From NCBI RefSeq assembly GCF_900142705.1, contig NZ_FRBV01000003.1, forward strand, positions 124,001 through 188,000: 64,000 bases of DNA, in the 5' to 3' direction. The first letter of the stretch is position 1; each line of letters begins with the position of its first letter. This DNA is from Nitrosospira sp. Nsp11. Its GTDB lineage: Bacteria > Pseudomonadota > Gammaproteobacteria > Burkholderiales > Nitrosomonadaceae. The notes under the pieces are model-generated. The model was not told the origin of the DNA and made no database searches. It saw only the letters and a program-made list of their open reading frames with translations. Made by a program: the position numbers and the translations under genes. Of this stretch, positions 58,746-64,000 are shown piece by piece.

Positions 58746-58993
58746 AATAGTCGGCCTGGCGATCAGGTTTGCGCTTGAGCCTGAATTTTCGGGGGAAAAG
58801 ATGATGAAGAAGTAATGCTTGGGGGTGTATTCCCCGCATCGACGTGCGATAGCCAACTATTAGCAGGGGCGGAGAAACGCTTCAACATGAATCAATGCAC
58901 GGGTGAGAGCAATAAAACCATGGATTCGCTTGCAGTACCTGAACTGTTGTATGCCGCCCCATACTCGCTATGGCTGGCTACGCGGTATAGCGC
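58746..58993. other. Non-coding interval before the TIR gene
   Basis: With 58237-58530 this forms the remaining unassigned part of a 750-bp interval; apart from repeat copy D and the SDR relic, no gene is recognised. A plus-strand frame at 58815-59102 lacks family features. Confidence 0.4.
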
Positions 58994-59380
58994 TTACAGC
59001 CTGTTGAGGAATGTTGAAATGATGGGCCAAGTCCAAGCGTCGATCTCCCGCTCGCCCACTGGCTCAGGCAATTTTGCCGGTAGTTTATCATCGTCGCCGT
59101 GAATGAGCAGCACGGGCACCCTCCCCTCGTAGGCGCACCGCAACTCCCATTGCTGACCATCAGCCCTGATAACGTTTTTCGTAATGAGGCCAATTACTCC
59201 GTCACAATCGGTCACGATCTTACGGCACTCTTCCTTCCAGGATGGCTCCCATGATTGCTTGATGGGCATTTCCACAAAAGAATAGGTTGTCTGCTCCTTT
59301 TTCAATTGCTCAAGGAGCCGGTCGTGCGCCTTGATATCCCTGAGCGCAAAGCTGATAAAAACTTTATTCGTTGAAGCCAT
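58994..59380 (-). CDS. Stand-alone TIR-like domain protein
   Basis: A 128-residue protein consisting of one TIR-like (MTH538/DUF1863-type) domain. It starts NKVFISFALRDIKAHDRLLEQLK, with the acidic-residue region EMPIKQSWEPSWKEECRKIVTDCDGVIGLIT and WELRCAYEGRVPVLLIHGDDD. GGGAGG lies 7 bp upstream of the ATG. Such domains occur in antiphage systems such as Thoeris (ThsB) and in signalling, but no ThsA or other effector lies alongside; RidA is its upstream neighbour, 113 bp away. Enzymatic activity is not established. Confidence 0.78.
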   Translation of the reverse strand: MASTNKVFISFALRDIKAHDRLLEQLKKEQTTYSFVEMPIKQSWEPSWKEECRKIVTDCDGVIGLITKNVIRADGQQWELRCAYEGRVPVLLIHGDDDKLPAKLPEPVGEREIDAWTWPIISTFLNRL

Positions 59381-59493
59381 TCATTACCTCCCTGGAGTAT
59401 TTATTGTTACCGGACCTCTATGCAAGCTCAAATTGCATTTCATCATCATCGATTGACCACTTACACCTGCCACCTACAACCGTTGGCAATATC

Positions 59494-59883
59494 TCAGGTA
59501 CCCGAACCGCGACGGGCCGTTACCTGTATTTCAATACGCATGCGCGGATCGGACAAGCCGGCCGAGATCATCATCGCCGCGGGCCTGATCTGCCCGAGAT
59601 GCTTGCGAAAGGTCGGCCAGCACTTAGGGAAGTCTGCTGCATGAGGTAATACATAGGTTACCCGGACAATATCTCTCATACTTGCTCCCGCTTCGCCCAG
59701 GGCTGCCTCGATATTCTTGAAACACTGCTCAGCCTGTTCCAGCAGATCATCGGAAATGGTCATCCTGGCATAGTCGAATCCGGTTGTGCCGGAGACAAAA
59801 ATCCAGTCGCCGTCAACCACGGCTCTCGAATAACCAATCTCCTGCTCAAACGTGGAACCTGAACTTATTAATTGGCGTGGCAT
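59494..59883 (-). CDS. RidA-family (reactive intermediate deaminase) protein
   Basis: A 129-residue YjgF/RidA-fold protein. N-terminal SGSTFEQEIGYSRAVVDGDWIFVSGTTG, EQAEQCFKNIEAALGEAGAS, and QIRPAAMMIS with the Arg that binds the carboxylate of imine/enamine substrates. GGGGGAA precedes the ATG. Members hydrolyse 2-aminoacrylate-type intermediates or have other roles; the VSGTTGFDY variant suggests a RidA subfamily rather than canonical RidA. Confidence 0.88.
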   Translation of the reverse strand: MPRQLISSGSTFEQEIGYSRAVVDGDWIFVSGTTGFDYARMTISDDLLEQAEQCFKNIEAALGEAGASMRDIVRVTYVLPHAADFPKCWPTFRKHLGQIRPAAMMISAGLSDPRMRIEIQVTARRGSGT

Positions 59884-60000
59884 AAAATTCCCCCAATTAT
59901 CGTAGCCGCAAATGCTCAGTTACTGCATTACGGCCCGAAAGAAAGTACATCAAAAGCGCCCCGATAGCGTCCGATATCCACTAGCCCAACTCTGCAGGCA

Positions 60001-60456
60001 TTAATTGGAAAAACATTGACTCTTGTCTGACACAACAGTGCAGGCATATAGCAACTGCTGAACGCCTCCGGCGCGGTTAAAAATATACTCCGCCCTCAGC
60101 GCCTTGAACTCGGAATCTTTAAAAGAAATTGATTGAGACACATGGCGCTCCTGGTTCCAGAACCTCACTCTGCAAAAGTCAGGCTCGGACCGGCATATCT
60201 TGCTAAGTGCTGCGCCATAAACAGCCTTGTCCATATCGCGGTTGCTATCAATCAGGACCATATGAATATAGTTTCCCGATTTTCCCAGCTCGAGTGACCG
60301 GACGAGGCGCCAGCCATCGCCATGGGCTAGCGGTGGTAGCTGTGATTGCTGCTGGGCCTGTGGCTGTGTCTGTGGCTTTGGCTGCGATAACGAGGCAGAG
60401 ACTGGCCATGACAAGATAAATGCGACAAATGCAATACCTGTAAATTTTTTGTTCAT
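60001..60456 (-). CDS. Exported hypothetical protein with Gln-rich linker
   Basis: A 151-residue protein with a signal peptide (NKKFTGIAFVAFILSWPVSAS) and a Pro/Gln-rich linker (QPKPQTQPQAQQQSQLPP), then a compact domain with three cysteines (ICRSEPDFC near 108, YACTVVSDKSQCF at the end). No family recognised. AGGAG lies 5 bp before the ATG at 60456; the frame is open further upstream but has no signal-like start there. Confidence 0.7.
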   Translation of the reverse strand: MNKKFTGIAFVAFILSWPVSASLSQPKPQTQPQAQQQSQLPPLAHGDGWRLVRSLELGKSGNYIHMVLIDSNRDMDKAVYGAALSKICRSEPDFCRVRFWNQERHVSQSISFKDSEFKALRAEYIFNRAGGVQQLLYACTVVSDKSQCFSN

Positions 60457-60820
60457 GAGTACTCCTGAGCTAAATTTTTTCCAGCCGTAGAACAAAAAAA
60501 ATGCCACCCGGCAATAAAACAGCATTGCAGCTCGCGCCACTTGAACGTGCCGAACGAGCCACTGCTAAATAACCGAGAGCATATATCCAACTTTTATGAA
60601 GTGTACCTAAAAGCGGCGCCCTATTTCCATAAACTTTTCTATGTCTTGCTGCCTGACGCGTTCAAGATCCCCCTCCCATTATCGCGACAGCTTGAATAGA
60701 CCCACGTTTATGACTTGAATACGGCATTGGCCACTCATTTTTCAGCTCGTTTGCCAGCTAAGCGCGATGACCGAAAAGGAGTTTTTTGTACCCTTTGAGC
60801 TTCACTCTCCCAGTGACTCG

Positions 60821-61095
60821 CTACGGAACGGATTGAACAGTTTTTGCGACACAGTGCTGCGTTGCAACTTCCTGGAATGGAATGGCGCCGCGAAGTGTCG
60901 CAAGAGGGGCCGCGCGAAGCGGGGATCGAGCAGCGTAGGGGAATACCGTGATCGTGTTTTACGTGCGCAGGGCGCCGCATCCTGCTTCGGAGCAAAACTT
61001 CCTGCGGAAGGCACTGCTCCGCCCTGCGCGGTGGCACCCCGTGTCGTTGCGCATTTCTTTGCTCCAAAAACCACTCATCCATTCCGTCAAGCCGC
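60821..61095. repeat. Palindromic repeat related to the core of the 4965-5204 element
   Basis: The left arm (60821-60895: CGCTACGGAACGGATTGAAC, AGTTTTTGCG, TGCTGCGTTGCAACTTCCTG, GAATGG) closely matches 5061-5120, and the right arm (61038-61095, with GTGTCGTTGCGC, CCAAAAACCACTC and CCATTCCGTC) matches 5126-5180. Between them about 140 bp of GC-rich sequence not in the first copy are inserted. The interval 60457-61288 is otherwise non-coding. Confidence 0.65.
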
Positions 61096-61288
61096 CGGAT
61101 TCAAGATAATCGAATTTATTCTATCAACAAAGAAAGTCGACAACAAGGAAATCCCGTTTGCGGTTACAAGGCTGGCTACATATCGCGAACATCGGACGCC
61201 GGATAGCGATTGATGCTTTCCGCCGCAGATTCTATTCCTGGCGCCGCATCAAAGCCAGGAATGTGTTGACGCAAAGACTCTATATTAT

Positions 61289-63679
61289 TTATTGATGAGG
61301 GAGCAGTGCCTGTGCCATGGGACGAAATTGCAAATGGTAGAACATATCGAGATAACGTACAGTTTCTTCATGCTCCAGATTGCTGACAAATTTCCAGAAA
61401 CCGTAAATACGCGATAAAGTCATCATTCGTTCTGCGTACAAACGCCATGTATAACGTGATTCGACCCGTTTTAAAGCCATTTGGGAAATATTATCCCAAA
61501 AATTGGGATCGGCGGCTGAGCGAGTGAAAAAATCAGCCATGGCTGCGGCCGCAGCAGAACCATCATTAGGGTCGAAATGATAGCCCGATATTCCATGCTG
61601 GATGATCTCTCGCGGACCGCCATAACAGGTAGCGAATACGGGAAGGCCGGAAGCCATAGCCTCGATGATAGTCAGCCCAAACGCCTCGAATCGGGCTGGC
61701 TGGACAAAAATGCCGCGCTTATCAGCCACATGCCGATACAATTCACCCGCAAGATTCTTTTCCAGGCGAGTGCCGAGCCAACGCATACGTCCTTCCAGCT
61801 TATATTCATTCATGATGGCGTGCATGTGGTCAATCTCGGCGCGTTCCTCACCATCGGTCGAAGCGGCAGGGTCGATATGCCCACCGATTACAAGTAGATT
61901 GGCCGCATCCGATAAGCGCGCACACTGGGCAAACCATGCCGCCAATCCGGTCAAATTCTTGACCAAATCGAGGCGAGCCATTGTAAAAATCAGAGGCTTG
62001 GCAGGATCGATAAAATGGCCGCGCCAGGGCACGCCGGGATCGTCTCCATATAAGAGACGTTCAATGTCGGGCAATAGCGTTTTCAGGCGGCGCTCCCCGT
62101 CGAGATAGGAGAAATACACCTCGGCATCAGCACCGGGGGAGACAATATTGAACTTGGGGTCAAAAAGATCTATGCCGTTCAGCACTCGATACAAGCCGGG
62201 CATCGTGTAGTTCTGATAGGTTTCATATTGGCCCACGGTATGAGAAGTACCTGCAATTTCCTGATAGGTACTCGTAATAATAAAATCGGCGCTATTCATT
62301 GCGATGAGATCAGCGGTGTATTGGCAATTAAAATGATATTGGGCTTCATTCTCGCGCCAGTGCAAGGCTGAATGCAGGTATTTGCTCTGCTCCAGCGCGT
62401 GAGCGATATTGCACTGTGTTACACCGATTCGTTTGGAAATCAGTGAGGCTACCAGGTTTCCATCTGAATAATTGCCGATTACCAGGTCCGGGCGGCCGCT
62501 CAGTTGCGCCAGCGCTTCGCGTTCAATATCATGCGCGAAATTCTCCAGATAAGGCCATATCTCGAAACGCGATATCCAGGAACGGACAACTTCGCCGTTG
62601 GGTTTACGAAATGGTACACGCACAATCCATGAGTTCTGGGTACCGTGGATTTTTTCCAACGGCTGGTTGCATAAGGTATCCCCCGCCTCGGGGATCAGGC
62701 GTGTGCCTATCAGAATTTTCGGTTGGGCCGTTATTCCTTGAAGGATCAGGCGCTCGCTCATGTCCCGTTCCAGAGCCCTTACCTGATCCAGGATGTAAAC
62801 CACCTGACCGCCCGTATCCGGCAATCCCAACACATTATCCTGCCCGAAATAGCCATGGGGCGACAGGACCAGCAATTTTGATATCATGGGAATTCGCGCC
62901 AGAAAATTCTCAAGTATTTGTGCTGAAGGCGCTTCGAGAATATCTACCAACAGACTCATGGTATCGCTCACCCGCGTAGCGCAATCGCCCCAACCGGGTG
63001 CAAAGCCCAATCCGCTCAGTGACTCCGCAAGCATCATCCAGGGCGTATCACCTGGATATTTGTCAAGCAACCCAAGCGCGCGGCGCAAACCGGCACGTAA
63101 CGCAGCCACATCGGCAAAGTTGCCGTTGAGCATCAATTGATGCCCGTCCATGGAATGCACTGTTAAAAAATTCAACAGCTTGACCGAACCCATGCCGGCA
63201 TGGGTGAACAGCGTGCCCGCCAGTTGCTTGTTGAGAAAAATTACTCCTTGACCGATTGATCGAATTTCCTTGAGCCGCGAGAAACCGCGATTAAATGGCG
63301 CAAAATCCAGCTCCAATACCGGTTCATGAGCGCTATCCGGGCGCACCAGCATTTCCTTGAAAGCCAGATAATCGGACACGCTGACAGGCTCAGGTATAAG
63401 CTGCTGCTGATGGATACTCATAAAGTGCCAACTCCCCGCGCCTTCGCGTAACGCCATATAGATCAGCGGAGGCCGGCACACCGCTTCTTGCAGGAGATCG
63501 ACAACTTCATGCAGCGGAGTCTCAACAAGAGACTGGGGAAGCTCTGTGCTTAATGCATCAAAAGCTGCCCGAAGGTCCGAGCGCAGCAAAAGCGGACGTT
63601 CCAGTTCGAACCATCTACGTAACAATGCGTACAAATCGCTACGATGATCCGCAGCCCAGACATCAAATTTAGGTATCAT
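61289..63679 (-). CDS. Sucrose synthase
   Basis: A 796-residue GT4-type glycosyltransferase that reversibly converts sucrose and UDP/ADP to fructose and nucleotide-glucose. The N-terminal regulatory half precedes the GT-B catalytic half, which has [68 protein letters not shown] and the EX7E motif in [21 protein letters not shown]. This is the classic SUS architecture and length. The ATG at 63679 has GGAGACC upstream; the frame is open to 63775. It overlaps the upstream phosphatase gene by 11 bp, so both are coupled. Confidence 0.95.
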   Translation of the reverse strand: MIPKFDVWAADHRSDLYALLRRWFELERPLLLRSDLRAAFDALSTELPQSLVETPLHEVVDLLQEAVCRPPLIYMALREGAGSWHFMSIHQQQLIPEPVSVSDYLAFKEMLVRPDSAHEPVLELDFAPFNRGFSRLKEIRSIGQGVIFLNKQLAGTLFTHAGMGSVKLLNFLTVHSMDGHQLMLNGNFADVAALRAGLRRALGLLDKYPGDTPWMMLAESLSGLGFAPGWGDCATRVSDTMSLLVDILEAPSAQILENFLARIPMISKLLVLSPHGYFGQDNVLGLPDTGGQVVYILDQVRALERDMSERLILQGITAQPKILIGTRLIPEAGDTLCNQPLEKIHGTQNSWIVRVPFRKPNGEVVRSWISRFEIWPYLENFAHDIEREALAQLSGRPDLVIGNYSDGNLVASLISKRIGVTQCNIAHALEQSKYLHSALHWRENEAQYHFNCQYTADLIAMNSADFIITSTYQEIAGTSHTVGQYETYQNYTMPGLYRVLNGIDLFDPKFNIVSPGADAEVYFSYLDGERRLKTLLPDIERLLYGDDPGVPWRGHFIDPAKPLIFTMARLDLVKNLTGLAAWFAQCARLSDAANLLVIGGHIDPAASTDGEERAEIDHMHAIMNEYKLEGRMRWLGTRLEKNLAGELYRHVADKRGIFVQPARFEAFGLTIIEAMASGLPVFATCYGGPREIIQHGISGYHFDPNDGSAAAAAMADFFTRSAADPNFWDNISQMALKRVESRYTWRLYAERMMTLSRIYGFWKFVSNLEHEETVRYLDMFYHLQFRPMAQALLPHQ

Positions 63680-64000
63680 TCGCGGTCTCCATGATGGAAG
63701 TGCCAAACTCGTAATGTGCCATGCCTTCGGCGATGCCGTCCGCGTAGCCTGCACGGGCAAAATAAATTTGTTCATTTCCCCTTAGACTCGCCAATTCGGG
63801 ACTATGATTGGCAACGATCACGCCAAGTGTGTCACCGATCAGCATTTCTCTATCGTTGCCTGAATCACCTGCGACTAAAAAGGAACGCAACGGCAGCCCC
63901 CACTTATAGGCAAGATAACGTATTGCTCCTCCTTTGGAACCGCGTAGAGGCAAAATGTCGAGATAGGCCTGGCGCGAATAGACCAAATGTGCGGACAATT
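63669..64000 (-). CDS. Sucrose-phosphate phosphatase-type HAD domain, C-terminal part (cut by window edge)
   Basis: About 110 residues of a larger protein whose start lies beyond the window. [30 protein letters not shown] and [21 protein letters not shown] are HAD motifs of the sucrose-phosphate phosphatase domain; [18 protein letters not shown] is similar to the C-terminus of sucrose-phosphate synthases that carry this phosphatase domain. Whether it is a fused synthase-phosphatase or a separate phosphatase cannot be seen. It overlaps the sucrose synthase start. Confidence 0.88.
   Translation of the reverse strand, partial: LSAHLVYSRQAYLDILPLRGSKGGAIRYLAYKWGLPLRSFLVAGDSGNDREMLIGDTLGVIVANHSPELASLRGNEQIYFARAGYADGIAEGMAHYEFGTSIMETANDT

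Noticed and set aside
58815-59102. 95-residue frame antisense to the TIR gene
   Set aside because: Its second half is a shadow of the TIR-domain gene and the first half has no family features.
60735-61082. Minus-strand frames of 90-115 residues in the palindromic repeat
   Set aside because: They run through the repeat DNA itself and have low-complexity Arg/Ala-rich products; treated as a by-product of the repeat.

Overview
The window looks like chromosomal DNA of an autotrophic betaproteobacterium, most likely a Nitrosospira-type ammonia oxidiser. The reasons are a red-type (form IC) RuBisCO operon with CbbX and a divergent CbbR, sucrose synthase beside a sucrose-phosphate phosphatase domain, and proteobacterial isc, dnaK and clp loci. 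No ammonia-oxidation gene is present here, so the genus is an inference. I recognise no rRNA, tRNA, phage, complete insertion sequence or CRISPR array.

Layout. 1-538: end of an RND efflux pump. 618-4805: cbbR facing cbbL-cbbS-cbbX, with an inverted-repeat operator between them. 4965-5204: a 240-bp element with 19-bp perfect terminal inverted repeats. 5234-9541: Atm1-type ABC exporter, psd, and galU with an (Ala-Thr)9 repeat. 9694-14177: di-haem peroxidase-like cytochrome, Crp/Fnr regulator, small membrane protein, MlaA lipoprotein. 14516-16303: cysteine desulfurase and iscR with an IscR box. 16577-17252: decayed gene remnants. 17326-25484: trmJ, suhB, a glycogen-debranching remnant, a GH63 glucosidase, an SDR, srkA and a YchJ-like gene. 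25797-29697: dnaJ, dnaK and grpE behind a sigma-32-like promoter. 29863-38958: purB, a GST, mnmA, a Nudix gene, icd, csp, clpS-clpA and dodecin. 39234-47753: cyanophycin island. 47992-52568: a DMT exporter and a probable ovothiol operon. 53226-60456: an accessory stretch of exported proteins, a broken SDR gene, a lone TIR-domain protein and RidA. 61289-64000: sucrose metabolism.

How it fits together. The strongest functional units are carbon fixation with RuBisCO repair (cbbLSX), nitrogen/carbon storage as cyanophycin (two synthetase-type genes with an ABC transporter and a DUF1854 protein), probable ovothiol synthesis (OvoA plus a PLP C-S lyase candidate for OvoB), and sucrose synthesis/cleavage. 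Protein quality control (GrpE-DnaK-DnaJ, ClpS-ClpA) and Fe-S control (IscR) are standard.

The least ordinary content lies between genes. There is a family of four dispersed palindromic elements with ends reading CTAGCAGCCTGTCG..., a second palindromic family in two copies, several short tandem repeats next to housekeeping genes, and a number of visibly decaying genes. These suggest a genome with active or recent small non-autonomous repeat elements.
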